From a bacterium BMS3Bbin10 (GTDB lineage: Bacteria; Pseudomonadota; Alphaproteobacteria; Rhizobiales; Methyloligellaceae): a stretch of 64,000 nt of DNA. The notes under the pieces were generated by a model. That model worked only from the letters and a program-made list of their open reading frames with translations, made no database searches and was not told the origin of the DNA. Each line of letters begins with the position of its first letter. Within the stretch, counting starts at the first letter, position 1. Both the position numbers and the translations under genes were made by a program. The stretch is from positions 1 through 64,000 of the forward strand of contig BDTT01000022.1 in the NCBI GenBank assembly GCA_002897995.1. Reading direction: 5' to 3'. Shown piece by piece: positions 24,886 through 33,438 of the stretch.

Positions 24886-26253
24886 GTGAGTCCGGACCTT
24901 AAAACCAGTCAATGGGCGACCTCGCCGCCCGAGCGCGAAGACCTGAACTTCGTCAGGGACGTGGAAGCAGCGTTGCGCGATAGGCCGCCGCGCGCGTCCA
25001 CGATTTTCCTCATCACCTGCGCGGCGCTTTTCACGGCGTTTCTGGGCTGGTCTTTTTTTGCCGAGATCGACGAGGTGACCCGGGGTGAGGGGCAGGTTGT
25101 TCCCTCGACCAGGAAGCAGGTCGTTCAGAGCCTGGAAGGGGGCATTGTCAAAGAGATTTTGGCCCGTGAGGGCGATGTGGTGAAAAAGGATCAGGTGCTG
25201 CTGCGGATCGACGACACTGGTTTCTCCTCCGATCTTGGTGAACTGGTGGCGAAACAGCGTTCGCTCAGTGTGCAGGTCAAGCGGCTCCGGACCGAAGCGG
25301 ACAACCCGGATACAAAGGATATCGACTTCGGCAAGAAGTTACCCGAACTCGTGCCGAGTGTTGTGGAGAATGAGCTAACGCTTTTCAGCATCCGCAAGTC
25401 CAGTCTGGAAAACCAGATCAGCCTGCTCAACGAGCGGCTGACACAGCGCAAACAGGAGCTGGCGGAACTGAGGGAAAACAGGAAGCGGTTCAAGAACGGG
25501 CTGGATATCGCGCAGCGGGAATTCGATATCAAACAACCGCTGGCATTGCGCGGCATTGTCTCCAAAACGGATGTTCTGAAACTTGAGCGCGAAATTTCCG
25601 ACCTCAAGGGGCAGCTTGCGACAACCGAACAGTCGGTGCCGCGGGTGGAGGCGTCCATTCGCGAAGCTGAACGCCTTGTCGACGAGCAGAAGCTGGCATT
25701 CCGGCAGGGCGCCCAGACCGAGCTGAATGCCAAGCTGTCGGAATTGACGGTGGTCGACCAGTCGATAAAGGCGGCGAGCGACCGGGTGGAACGCACCGAC
25801 ATCCGCTCTCCGGTCGATGGCATCGTCAACAAGCTGCATGTCAATACTATCGGCGGCGTCGTGAGGGCCGGCGAGCCGCTGGTGGAAATCACGCCGGTGG
25901 AGGATGTGTTGCAGGTCGAGGTGCAAATCCAGCCAAAGGATATCGCCTTCATAACCCCGAACCAGAAGGCGCTCATCAAGATTACCGCCTATGATTTTAC
26001 GATTTATGGCGCGCTTGACGGGCAGGTGGAGAATATTTCGCCTGACAGCTCGCGCGATCCAAACACCAATGAGAGCTATTATCTGGCGACCATCAAAACC
26101 AATGAGACCATTTTGAAGAAAGGCGGTCGGTCTTTTCCGATCATTCCGGGCATGGTGGCGCAGGTCGACATCGTGACGGGCAAGAAAACGGTTCTCAACT
26201 ATATCCTCAAACCCATCATCAAGGCCCGCCGGGAGGCGCTGCGCGAACGCTAG
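24886..26253 (+). CDS. HlyD-family membrane fusion protein (LapC-like)
   Basis: 455-aa adaptor linking the ATPase to the TolC channel. A cytosolic stretch (1-35) leads to one membrane helix (STIFLITCAALFTAFLGWSFF, about 38-58). A lipoyl-like half motif EGGIVKEILAREGDVVKKDQ follows, then a long coiled-coil hairpin (about 110-275). The second lipoyl half is RTDIRSPVDGIVNKLHVNTIGGVV, and the C-terminal beta-barrel domain ends in GMVAQVDIVTGKKTVLNYILKP, the standard HlyD ending. The start is a GTG at 24886, nine bases after the preceding gene. It closes the tolC-lapB-small protein-hlyD operon. Confidence 0.93.
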   Translation: MSPDLKTSQWATSPPEREDLNFVRDVEAALRDRPPRASTIFLITCAALFTAFLGWSFFAEIDEVTRGEGQVVPSTRKQVVQSLEGGIVKEILAREGDVVKKDQVLLRIDDTGFSSDLGELVAKQRSLSVQVKRLRTEADNPDTKDIDFGKKLPELVPSVVENELTLFSIRKSSLENQISLLNERLTQRKQELAELRENRKRFKNGLDIAQREFDIKQPLALRGIVSKTDVLKLEREISDLKGQLATTEQSVPRVEASIREAERLVDEQKLAFRQGAQTELNAKLSELTVVDQSIKAASDRVERTDIRSPVDGIVNKLHVNTIGGVVRAGEPLVEITPVEDVLQVEVQIQPKDIAFITPNQKALIKITAYDFTIYGALDGQVENISPDSSRDPNTNESYYLATIKTNETILKKGGRSFPIIPGMVAQVDIVTGKKTVLNYILKPIIKARREALRER

Positions 26254-26292
26254 AAAGCCCCGCGAAAAGGCGCCCCCGCGCAAAACTCAACC

Positions 26293-27312
26293 ATGCCAAA
26301 CCCTGTTCTCATAAATCTTACGCGCGGGAACCTCATAGAGAGTTTTCACCGCGGCTCCTTATGTATCGTTCGCGGCGAGGGCGAGCCGGTTCTTGCGCTT
26401 GGCGATGTCACGAGCCCGGTCTATCCGCGCTCGGCGATCAAGCTGTTGCAGGCCTTGCCGCTTGTGGAAAGCGGCGCGGCGGATGCATTTGGGTTGGGCG
26501 ATAAAGAGCTGGCGCTGGCCTGCGCGTCTCACAATGGCGAAGTGCTGCATGCCGAGACGGCGGGCGCCATGCTGGCGAAACTCGGTCTGTCGAAAAACGA
26601 TCTGGCCTGCGGGGACCAATGGCCCATGCGCGAGGAGGCCGCGCGCGAGCTGGCGGCAAAGGGTGAGAGCCCGACCGCGCTTCACAATAATTGCTCGGGC
26701 AAACATGCCGGCATGCTGACCCTTGGCGCTCATTTGAAAGCCAGAGTGCAGGGCTATGAACATGTCGACCATCCGGTTCAGCGCCAGGTGCGCCGGGCGA
26801 TTGAGGACATGACCGGCGAGGCGGCACTGCCCGAATTATGCGGGATCGATGGATGTTCCCTGCCCACCTGGGCCATGCCCTTGCAGGGACTGGCGGGAGC
26901 TTTTGCGCGTCTCGCCACGTTCTCGGGTCTTGCGCCTGTGCGGATGTCAGCGTGCAAACGTCTTATCCATGCCTGCACGAGCGAGCCGCAGATGGTGGAA
27001 GGGACAGGGCGTTTCGGCACCGGCGTCATGCGCGCGCTGGGCGCGGCGGCCTTTGTCAAAGGGGGCGCGGAGGGCGTCTATTGCGCCGCCTTCCCTGAAC
27101 AGGGCGTCGGCATGGCGCTCAAAATGGATGATGGCGCGCGCCGTGGGGCTGAAGCGGTTGCGGCGCATGTCATCGCGGCGCTTTTCGCCGGGCGCATAGA
27201 GGGTGCGAACGATCTCCTCAATATGCAGCTTACCAACTGGCGCGGATTGAGGGTGGGCGAAATGCTGCCCTCGGATGAACTTGAAAGCGCACTCGCGGGT
27301 ATGCCGCTATAG
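26293..27312 (+). CDS. L-asparaginase of the rhizobial (ReAV, PF06089) class
   Basis: 339-aa asparaginase II-type enzyme unrelated to the E. coli enzymes. All key positions known from Rhizobium etli ReAV are recognisable one residue earlier: SPVYPRSAIK (Ser47, Lys50), ASHNGE (Ser79), NNCSGKH (Cys134, Lys137), GIDGCSLP (Asp186, Cys188), and KGGAEGV (Lys256) as the second serine's lysine partner. Length fits the family. It follows hlyD by 39 bp on the same strand and may be read through, but it has no obvious functional link to secretion. It hydrolyses asparagine to aspartate and ammonia in the cytoplasm. Confidence 0.9.
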   Translation: MPNPVLINLTRGNLIESFHRGSLCIVRGEGEPVLALGDVTSPVYPRSAIKLLQALPLVESGAADAFGLGDKELALACASHNGEVLHAETAGAMLAKLGLSKNDLACGDQWPMREEAARELAAKGESPTALHNNCSGKHAGMLTLGAHLKARVQGYEHVDHPVQRQVRRAIEDMTGEAALPELCGIDGCSLPTWAMPLQGLAGAFARLATFSGLAPVRMSACKRLIHACTSEPQMVEGTGRFGTGVMRALGAAAFVKGGAEGVYCAAFPEQGVGMALKMDDGARRGAEAVAAHVIAALFAGRIEGANDLLNMQLTNWRGLRVGEMLPSDELESALAGMPL

Positions 27313-27334
27313 GGGCAGAGGCGCGCCCGGCTAG

Positions 27335-27423
27335 ACCGTTTCTGTTCTCAACAGAAACGGTAAGGCCGCGACTGCGGCCCGGCGCTTATGCGCCGCGCCC
27401 GCGCAGACCCGCGCGAAGCGCGG
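27335..27423. repeat. Cluster of four consecutive hairpins between convergent genes
   Basis: Four perfect inverted repeats lie in 89 bp: ACCGTTTCTGTT-CTC-AACAGAAACGGT (27335-27361, 12-bp stem), GGCCGC-GACT-GCGGCC (27364-27379), CGGCGC-TTAT-GCGCCG (27380-27395) and CCGCGC-GAA-GCGCGG (27409-27423). They occupy the gap between two convergent genes and can stop or stabilise transcripts from both sides. There is no poly-T run. The look is that of a dispersed intergenic repeat. Confidence 0.8.
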
Positions 27424-27444
27424 ATAGGTCGTGAGCGAAAAAAT

Positions 27445-28809
27445 CTAAAGCGATACGTTTCCGAATACGGCGATATTGCGATAGGATTCAGCGCTCGACT
27501 TGGCGAGGTCCGGTCCAAGCAGCTTGCCATGATCCGTGGCGCGAACGCCGCCTTCCGCCGTCTTGGAAATCATGTTGTTGGTGACAAACGCATAGCCCGC
27601 ATCCGCCGTCGTAGAGATGCCGATGCCGACGCGCGCCTCACGTATCAGGTTGCCCGTCACATTCACGTCGCGCAGATATTTGCCCCAGCCGATCATTATG
27701 CCGCCGCCGGGTGCGCCCTCGATCAGATTGCCCGAGACCATGGCGTCCGCTTCCACGCCGATGCCGACGCCGCGCTTGCCCTTTCGCAGGAAAAGATTGC
27801 GGATCAGATTGCCTTGCGCGACAGCCATGCGGCCGCCCTCGTTGAAATTGGTGATGGAGATGCCGCTGGCCGCCCTGTCAATCAGATTATTGACGATCAT
27901 CGCGCCCTCGAAACCGAACTCGGCATAGATCGCGACCTCTCCCAGGCGGGCGCAGCTATTGCCGATGACCTGAAAATTTGACGCGGCATTGCCGCGAATG
28001 GCGGAAAATGCGCAATCGGTAATCCTGTTTCCAGTGATTTGTACGCTATCCGCCCTGAATACATTGATGCCATTGCCATTTTGTCCCGATCCGCCACGTT
28101 CTGCGCGAATGCCATCCACGCGATTTTGTGCAATGATGGTGCCGTCCTCGCCGGCAGAGGACCGCCACACCTGAATGCCGTTATTGCCACAGTCACGGAC
28201 AGTGTTATGGCTGATTTCCAGACTTCTGGAGTCGTTGCAAAAGAGGCCTGTAATGGCGGCTTTCGTAATCTCATTGTCGGCAATTTTCCCCGAGCACCCG
28301 GTCAATGAAATGCCGTTCGCGCTGCTGCCGGTGACCTTGCAGCTGGTTACGCTCAAACCCTCGACCCGGTCCGCGGAGAGCAGGGCGCTTTCATTCCCCC
28401 TGGCGCCGGGGGCCGCGCCGCCGCCATCGAGAACAAGCCCGGACAGATGTATGTTCGCGGCGGAACGGGCGGTCAGCGCGGCCCTGTCTCCGGTCAGTTT
28501 CAATATGCTCTGGCCGGCTACGCCTGTGAGATTGGAGTTGGATTTCAGAGTGAGTTCGCCGGTCCGGTATTTTCCAGCGGGGATATGGAGGATCGCACCG
28601 GCCTTGGCGGCGTCGTCGATGGCTTTCTGCAATTTTCCGGTCTGATCGGCCTTGGCGTTTGGCCTGACCCCATAATCCAGGACCGATTGGGAGCCGCTAT
28701 GCGCCTTTGCGCTCTGCGCCACCGACACCCTTGGCCCGGCGGCGGTGGCCGCAAGCCCGGCGCCAAGGCCGACGCTGCCCAACATCATCTGTCGCCGATC
28801 CAAGACCAT
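27445..28809 (-). CDS. Tat-exported parallel beta-helix protein (TIGR03808 family)
   Basis: 454-aa protein of an uncharacterised family of twin-arginine exported repeat proteins. The start MVLDRRQMMLGSVGLGAGLAA has the Tat motif (Arg5-Arg6) with a hydrophobic core and an Ala-rich cleavage region; GGGAGG lies upstream of ATG 28809. The mature part opens with SVLDYGVRPNAKADQTGKLQ, as in pectate-lyase-like proteins, and consists of repeated turns such as NSNLTGV, GNRITDC and NNLIDRA, which form a right-handed beta-helix. A polysaccharide ligand or lyase-like activity is suggested by the fold, but no catalytic residues can be named. Confidence 0.85.
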   Translation of the reverse strand: MVLDRRQMMLGSVGLGAGLAATAAGPRVSVAQSAKAHSGSQSVLDYGVRPNAKADQTGKLQKAIDDAAKAGAILHIPAGKYRTGELTLKSNSNLTGVAGQSILKLTGDRAALTARSAANIHLSGLVLDGGGAAPGARGNESALLSADRVEGLSVTSCKVTGSSANGISLTGCSGKIADNEITKAAITGLFCNDSRSLEISHNTVRDCGNNGIQVWRSSAGEDGTIIAQNRVDGIRAERGGSGQNGNGINVFRADSVQITGNRITDCAFSAIRGNAASNFQVIGNSCARLGEVAIYAEFGFEGAMIVNNLIDRAASGISITNFNEGGRMAVAQGNLIRNLFLRKGKRGVGIGVEADAMVSGNLIEGAPGGGIMIGWGKYLRDVNVTGNLIREARVGIGISTTADAGYAFVTNNMISKTAEGGVRATDHGKLLGPDLAKSSAESYRNIAVFGNVSL

Positions 28810-28889
28810 GGTTCTTTGTCCTCCCTTATTCATTCGCAAAGCAAGCGCGATGCCAAGCAGCGTTAATCAATTCCGTTTTTGTTGCCATG

Positions 28890-29558
28890 TCATGCGCGTC
28901 GATGCGCGCCAATGCAGTGATCGAGTATCACTTCGGTCCCGGCCAATAGCGTTTCCTTGTTGAAAATCCGCCCCTTTTCATTCCTGGAAGGTATTTGCGC
29001 CGGCCGGATCGGCGGGATGTGAATGAACCCGGTCTGACGGGTGCGCGCGTTGCCCGCGCTTTGGTGGAGCGAGAGGTAAAACAGCATGTTGCACAGATAG
29101 CGTCCCGCGCTGGGAGAGGTTGTTGCGCAATGAAGCCGCGCGCGCAGCTTTGCGGCGAGCTTGTCCGCGCCGAGGGTCGCCCGCAGGGCATGCGGTGCAC
29201 CGCAAACCAATTCACCGGGCCGGTATCGCCTGCCTTGCGCATCCGCGTGCGAGCAGGCGCAGTTGCGGGCCATCGTCTCTATACGAAATCCTGAGGCGTG
29301 TTTCTGCACGCCGAAATGCAGTGCAATATGGGGATCGAACCCGGCGAGTTGTTCCGATGCGAACCGCTGCGTTGCGTCCCATGTAGCCGGGATAAGCGCG
29401 GTCTCCAGCGCGATATGCGCGGGCAACCGGGCGCGCCGTTCGCCGATCCACTGCAATAACAGCTCGCTGGGGTTCGATCTGACGCCGGGAAAAGCGCCAA
29501 AACCGGTCACGAGAATTCTGATTGGCCTTGGGTCCGGCATTTGCAGGCCCGAACTCAT
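28890..29558 (-). CDS. pcp: Pyroglutamyl-peptidase I
   Basis: 222-aa C15 cysteine peptidase that removes N-terminal pyroglutamate from peptides in the cytoplasm. The N-terminus [18 protein letters not shown] is diagnostic. The catalytic triad can be placed at Glu94 (GFRIET), Cys156 ([12 protein letters not shown]) and His180 (GFIHIPP). Compared with typical enzymes the central region (about 95-140) is divergent and rich in Arg. Its ATG overlaps the meaB stop (TCATGAG), so translation is coupled to meaB. The pairing has no obvious metabolic reason. Confidence 0.87.
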   Translation of the reverse strand: MSSGLQMPDPRPIRILVTGFGAFPGVRSNPSELLLQWIGERRARLPAHIALETALIPATWDATQRFASEQLAGFDPHIALHFGVQKHASGFRIETMARNCACSHADAQGRRYRPGELVCGAPHALRATLGADKLAAKLRARLHCATTSPSAGRYLCNMLFYLSLHQSAGNARTRQTGFIHIPPIRPAQIPSRNEKGRIFNKETLLAGTEVILDHCIGAHRRA

Positions 29559-30556
29559 GAATTCATGAGCTCCAGGATTTCTTCAACCGCCAGCGCCGGG
29601 GTGAGTTCGCCTTCGCGCACCTGCGTTTCAATATGCGGCAGGCGCTCAGCAACTGCCCCATTTTCGCGCAGCGCCGATTTCAGCCGGTCTTCCAGCATGT
29701 CATGCATCCATTTGACGGCCTGGGCCTGGCGGCGGGTGGTGAATTCTCCGGTTCTGGTGAGCGTTTGCTTGTGTTCCTCGATTTTTTTCCACAGATCGTC
29801 CAGACCGGTATTTTTCAGGCCCGAAATCGTGACGACGGGAGGCGACCAGTTGGGGCTGGTCGGCGCAATGATGTTGAGGGCTGCGCGATAGACGCTGGCG
29901 GCCGTCCTGGCCCGCACCATATTGTCGCCGTCGGCCTTGTTGACCGCGATCATATCGGCGATTTCAACAATGCCCTTCTTGATGCCCTGCAATTCATCGC
30001 CGGCGCCCGGCAGCATGAGGGCGAGGAAGAAATCCACCATTTCAGCGACAGCGGTCTCCGACTGCCCGACCCCAACCGTCTCGACAAGAACCACGTCGAA
30101 CCCCGCCGCTTCGCACAGCGCCATGGTCTCGCGCGTTTTTCGCGTGACGCCGCCGAGGGTGCCGGAGGTGGGGGAGGGGCGCACATAGGCGTTTTCGTCC
30201 TGGGCGAGGCGGGGCATGCGCGTCTTGTCGCCCAGAACCGAGCCGCCCGAGCGGGTGGAGGAGGGGTCGACGGCAAGTACCGCAACCTTGTGACCGGCTT
30301 GCGTGAGGTTCGTGCCGAGCTGGTCGATGGCGGTCGACTTGCCGACGCCGGGAACCCCGGTAATGCCGACCCGGTACGCCTTGCCCGTATCGGGCAGCAG
30401 CGCCTGCAACAGCTCCTGCGCCAGCGCTTTGTGATCTGCCTTGGTGCTTTCAATGAGCGTAATGGCGCGCGCCAGCATAACCCGGTTGCCGGAGCGCACG
30501 CCGGTGGCGTAGTCCTCCAGGGTCAGGTCTCTGCGTTGTTTTTGAGCCGCGCACAT
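29555..30556 (-). CDS. meaB: MeaB/ArgK GTPase chaperone of methylmalonyl-CoA mutase
   Basis: 333-aa G3E-type GTPase that protects and reloads adenosylcobalamin in methylmalonyl-CoA mutase. Walker A is GVPGVGKST (about 68-76), followed by [20 protein letters not shown], which is characteristic of MeaB. The switch region [10 protein letters not shown] and the guanine-specificity motif VNKADGDN are present. It lies beside mutB and mutA on the same strand, but a divergent toxin-antitoxin pair separates it from mutB. It overlaps pcp by 4 bp. Confidence 0.95.
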   Translation of the reverse strand: MCAAQKQRRDLTLEDYATGVRSGNRVMLARAITLIESTKADHKALAQELLQALLPDTGKAYRVGITGVPGVGKSTAIDQLGTNLTQAGHKVAVLAVDPSSTRSGGSVLGDKTRMPRLAQDENAYVRPSPTSGTLGGVTRKTRETMALCEAAGFDVVLVETVGVGQSETAVAEMVDFFLALMLPGAGDELQGIKKGIVEIADMIAVNKADGDNMVRARTAASVYRAALNIIAPTSPNWSPPVVTISGLKNTGLDDLWKKIEEHKQTLTRTGEFTTRRQAQAVKWMHDMLEDRLKSALRENGAVAERLPHIETQVREGELTPALAVEEILELMNS

Positions 30557-30594
30557 ATTTGCGGGTTAGGCGGAATCGCTGGCGATGGCAAGTA

Positions 30595-30630
30595 TTGACA
30601 ATTAATGATTATGTGTTACGTATCACGTAA
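30595..30630 (+). promoter_or_regulatory. higBA promoter with overlapping operator
   Basis: A consensus TTGACA (30595-30600) is followed, at the position of the -10 region, by a perfect inverted repeat TTACGT-ATC-ACGTAA (30616-30630). This lies 18 bp before the higB GTG. The layout is expected of a toxin-antitoxin operon repressed by HigA binding over the -10. The exact -10 hexamer is not clear. Confidence 0.65.
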
Positions 30631-30648
30631 TGAAACTCGGAGTGGCCC

Positions 30649-30927
30649 GTGATCCGGTCTTTCGCCAGCCGTGATACCGAGCGGCTACACAATCTGGAGC
30701 GAGTTCGCCGTTTCCATTCCTTTGAAAGGGCTGCTTTGCGTAAGCTCAGAATGTTGCACGCCGCTCAGAAAATGAACGATCTCAGGGTGCCGCCCAATAA
30801 CCGACTGGAAAAGTTGAAAGGTGATCGGCGAGGGCATTGGAGTATTCGTATCAATGACCAATGGCGGATTTGTTTCCGGTGGCAAGATGGCGATGCTTAC
30901 GATGTTGAGATCGTCGATTATCATTGA
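30649..30927 (+). CDS. higB: HigB-type RelE-superfamily mRNA interferase toxin
   Basis: 92-aa toxin of the HigB (PF05015) group. It shows the usual MIRSFASRDTERL start, a Leu-rich helix, NRLEKLKGDRRGHWSIRIN and WRICFRWQDGDAYDVEIVDYH at the end, where the conserved basic and aromatic residues sit. The start is a GTG with GGAG upstream. The antitoxin follows 25 bp later, in the toxin-first order typical of higBA. It is predicted to cleave ribosome-bound mRNA when free. It lies on the opposite strand from the methylmalonyl-CoA genes around it. Confidence 0.92.
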   Translation: MIRSFASRDTERLHNLERVRRFHSFERAALRKLRMLHAAQKMNDLRVPPNNRLEKLKGDRRGHWSIRINDQWRICFRWQDGDAYDVEIVDYH

Positions 30928-30952
30928 TGAAATATAGTTTCGGAGAAATTCA

Positions 30953-31240
30953 ATGCTATCTCCTGTTCATCCCGGCGAAGTTCTGAAAGAGGAATTCATG
31001 GTGCCGCTTGGCGTCAGCGCAAATGCGCTCGCCCGGGCAATTCATGTTCCTCCAAACCGTGTTGCGGCAATTGTCAACGGTACGCGCGGTGTGAGCGCCA
31101 ACACAGCTTTGAGGCTGGCGAAGGTGTTCGGCACAACGCCGAACTTCTGGCTGAACCTGCAAAATGCCTTCGATTTGGACACTGCACGAAGTGATCTGGG
31201 TGAATTGGAATTGATGTTACTCGTTGATGGTTCAACCTAA
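30953..31240 (+). CDS. higA: HigA antitoxin (XRE-type HTH)
   Basis: 95-aa antitoxin and autorepressor. HPGEVLKEEFMVPLGVSANA opens the HigA/VapI helix-turn-helix, with recognition-helix residues in HVPPNRVAAIVNGTRGVSAN, then LRLAKVFGTTPNFWLNLQNAFDL. GGAG lies seven bases before ATG 30953. Expected to bind the inverted repeat at 30616-30630. It converges on mutB, with 23 bp between the stops. Confidence 0.92.
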   Translation: MLSPVHPGEVLKEEFMVPLGVSANALARAIHVPPNRVAAIVNGTRGVSANTALRLAKVFGTTPNFWLNLQNAFDLDTARSDLGELELMLLVDGST

Positions 31241-31263
31241 CCAGATACGCTATCCGTTACAGC

Positions 31264-33426
31264 CTACTCCGCCGCCGCGCTTGGCTTGAAGCCCAGCTCG
31301 GCCGAGAGTTTCTCCAGCAGGTCAGACGCCGCGTCGGCGATAACCGTGCCCGGTCCGAAGATGGCCTTGGCGCCGGCGGCATAAAGTTCGTCATAGTCCT
31401 GAGGCGGGATGACGCCGCCGGCGACGATCATGATGTCGCCGCGCCCCTGGGCTTCAAGCGCCTGCTTGAGTTCCGGCACGAGCGTCAGGTGGCTCGCGGC
31501 GAGGGATGAGACGCCGACGATATGCACGTCGTTCTCGATGGCCTGCCGGGCGGCTTCTTCGGGTGTCTGGAACAGCGCGCCGATATCCACATCGAAGCCG
31601 AGGTCCGCAAAGGCGGAGGCGATGACCTTCTGGCCCCGGTCGTGCCCGTCCTGGCCGACCTTGGCGACCAGAATACGCGGGCGCCGGCCCTCATGGCCCT
31701 CGAACGCCTCGACCAGTTTTTGAACCTTTGCCAGCGATTTCCGCATGGTTCCAATCTCTTCCCTGTAGACGCCGGTGATGGCTTTCACCTCCGCCTGGTG
31801 CCGGCCGAACACTCGCTCCATGGCGTCTGAAATTTCGCCGACCGTGGCCTTGGCGCGCGCCGCCTCTATGCATTGGGCGAGCAGGTTGCCTTCCCCTGTG
31901 TCGGCGCATTTCGTCAGAGCGTCAAGAGCCGCCTGGCACCCGGCCTCATCGCGTTCCTTTCTCAGCCGCTCCAGTTTCTCGTGCTGCTGGCGGCGCACGG
32001 CGTGATTGTCGACTTTTAGAATTTCGATCTGCGCCTCGTCGCTTACGCGGTACTTGTTCACGCCGACGATGGTCTGACGCCCCGAATCGATGCGCCCTTG
32101 CGTGCGGGCGGCGGCTTCCTCGATCTTGAGCTTCGGGATGCCGGCTTCGATGGCGGCCGACATCCCGCCAATATCATCGACTTCCTGTATGTGCTCCCAG
32201 GCTTTCGCCGCCAGATCCGCCGTCAGCTTCTCCACATAATAGCTGCCGCCCCACGGGTCGATGACGCGGGTGGTGCCGGATTCCTGTTGCAGCAAAATCT
32301 GCGTGTTGCGGGCGATGCGCGCGCTGAAATCGGTCGGCAGCGCCAGCGCTTCATCCAGCGCATTGGTATGGAGCGACTGGGTGTGGCCCTGCGTCGCCGC
32401 CATCGCTTCGATACAGGTGCGCGAAACATTGTTGAACACGTCCTGGGCGGTAAGGCTCCATCCGGATGTCTGGCAATGGGTGCGCAGACTCAAAGAGCGC
32501 GGGTCCTTCGGGTTGAACTCATTCATGAGCTTGGCCCACAGCGCGCGCGCGGCGCGCATCTTGGCGATCTCCATGAAGAAGTTCATGCCGATCGCCCAGA
32601 AGAAGGAGAGGCGCGGGGCAAAGGCGTCGATGTCCATGCCCGCGGCCACCCCGGCGCGGGTATATTCCACGCCATCGGCCAGCGTATAGGCGAGCTCCAG
32701 GTCCGCCGTCGCGCCGGCTTCCTGCATGTGATAGCCGGAGATCGAGATGGAATTGAATTTCGGCATGTTCTTCGACGTGAAGGCGAAGATGTCGGAGATG
32801 ATCCGCATGGAGGGGGCGGGAGGATAAATATAGGTGTTGCGCACCATGAATTCTTTCAGAATGTCATTCTGAATGGTGCCTGAAAGTTTTTCCGGCGGAA
32901 CGCCCTGTTCCTCCCCCGCCACGATGAACAGCGCCAGCACGGGCAGCACCGCGCCGTTCATGGTCATCGAGACGGAAATCCTGTCCAACGGAATGCCGTC
33001 GAACAGGGTGCGCATGTCGAGAATCGAATCGATGGCCACGCCGGCCATGCCCACATCGCCCTGCACGCGCGGATGATCGGAATCATAGCCCCGGTGCGTG
33101 GCGAGATCGAAGGCGATGGACACGCCCTGCTGTCCGGCCGCCAGATTGCGCCGGTAAAAGGCGTTGGACTGTTCCGCCGTCGAGAAGCCCGCATATTGGC
33201 GGATGGTCCAGGGCCGCTGAACATACATGGTCGGGTAGGGACCGCGGAGATAGGGCGGCAAGCCGGGGCGCGTATCGAGAAAATCGAGACCGTTCCGGTC
33301 GGCGTCGCTATAGACCGGCTTGATGGCAATGCCTTCGGGCGTCTCGCGCGCCGGGCCGGGCGCGAGCGCCGTTTCCGCCGTGGCAGCGTCGAAGACGACT
33401 TTCGTGAAATCCGGCAACTGGCTCAT
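31264..33426 (-). CDS. mutB: Methylmalonyl-CoA mutase, large (catalytic) subunit
   Basis: 720-aa adenosylcobalamin enzyme that interconverts (R)-methylmalonyl-CoA and succinyl-CoA in propionate metabolism. The TIM-barrel part carries YMFP-type residues in [20 protein letters not shown] and [12 protein letters not shown]. The C-terminal cobalamin domain has the base-off motif DGHDRG (His595 as lower ligand) followed by [13 protein letters not shown] and [14 protein letters not shown] 33426 is chosen over an upstream TTG at 33435. It starts 12 bp after mutA, forming the mutAB heterodimer operon. Confidence 0.96.
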   Translation of the reverse strand: MSQLPDFTKVVFDAATAETALAPGPARETPEGIAIKPVYSDADRNGLDFLDTRPGLPPYLRGPYPTMYVQRPWTIRQYAGFSTAEQSNAFYRRNLAAGQQGVSIAFDLATHRGYDSDHPRVQGDVGMAGVAIDSILDMRTLFDGIPLDRISVSMTMNGAVLPVLALFIVAGEEQGVPPEKLSGTIQNDILKEFMVRNTYIYPPAPSMRIISDIFAFTSKNMPKFNSISISGYHMQEAGATADLELAYTLADGVEYTRAGVAAGMDIDAFAPRLSFFWAIGMNFFMEIAKMRAARALWAKLMNEFNPKDPRSLSLRTHCQTSGWSLTAQDVFNNVSRTCIEAMAATQGHTQSLHTNALDEALALPTDFSARIARNTQILLQQESGTTRVIDPWGGSYYVEKLTADLAAKAWEHIQEVDDIGGMSAAIEAGIPKLKIEEAAARTQGRIDSGRQTIVGVNKYRVSDEAQIEILKVDNHAVRRQQHEKLERLRKERDEAGCQAALDALTKCADTGEGNLLAQCIEAARAKATVGEISDAMERVFGRHQAEVKAITGVYREEIGTMRKSLAKVQKLVEAFEGHEGRRPRILVAKVGQDGHDRGQKVIASAFADLGFDVDIGALFQTPEEAARQAIENDVHIVGVSSLAASHLTLVPELKQALEAQGRGDIMIVAGGVIPPQDYDELYAAGAKAIFGPGTVIADAASDLLEKLSAELGFKPSAAAE

Positions 33427-33438
33427 ATTGTCCAATCC

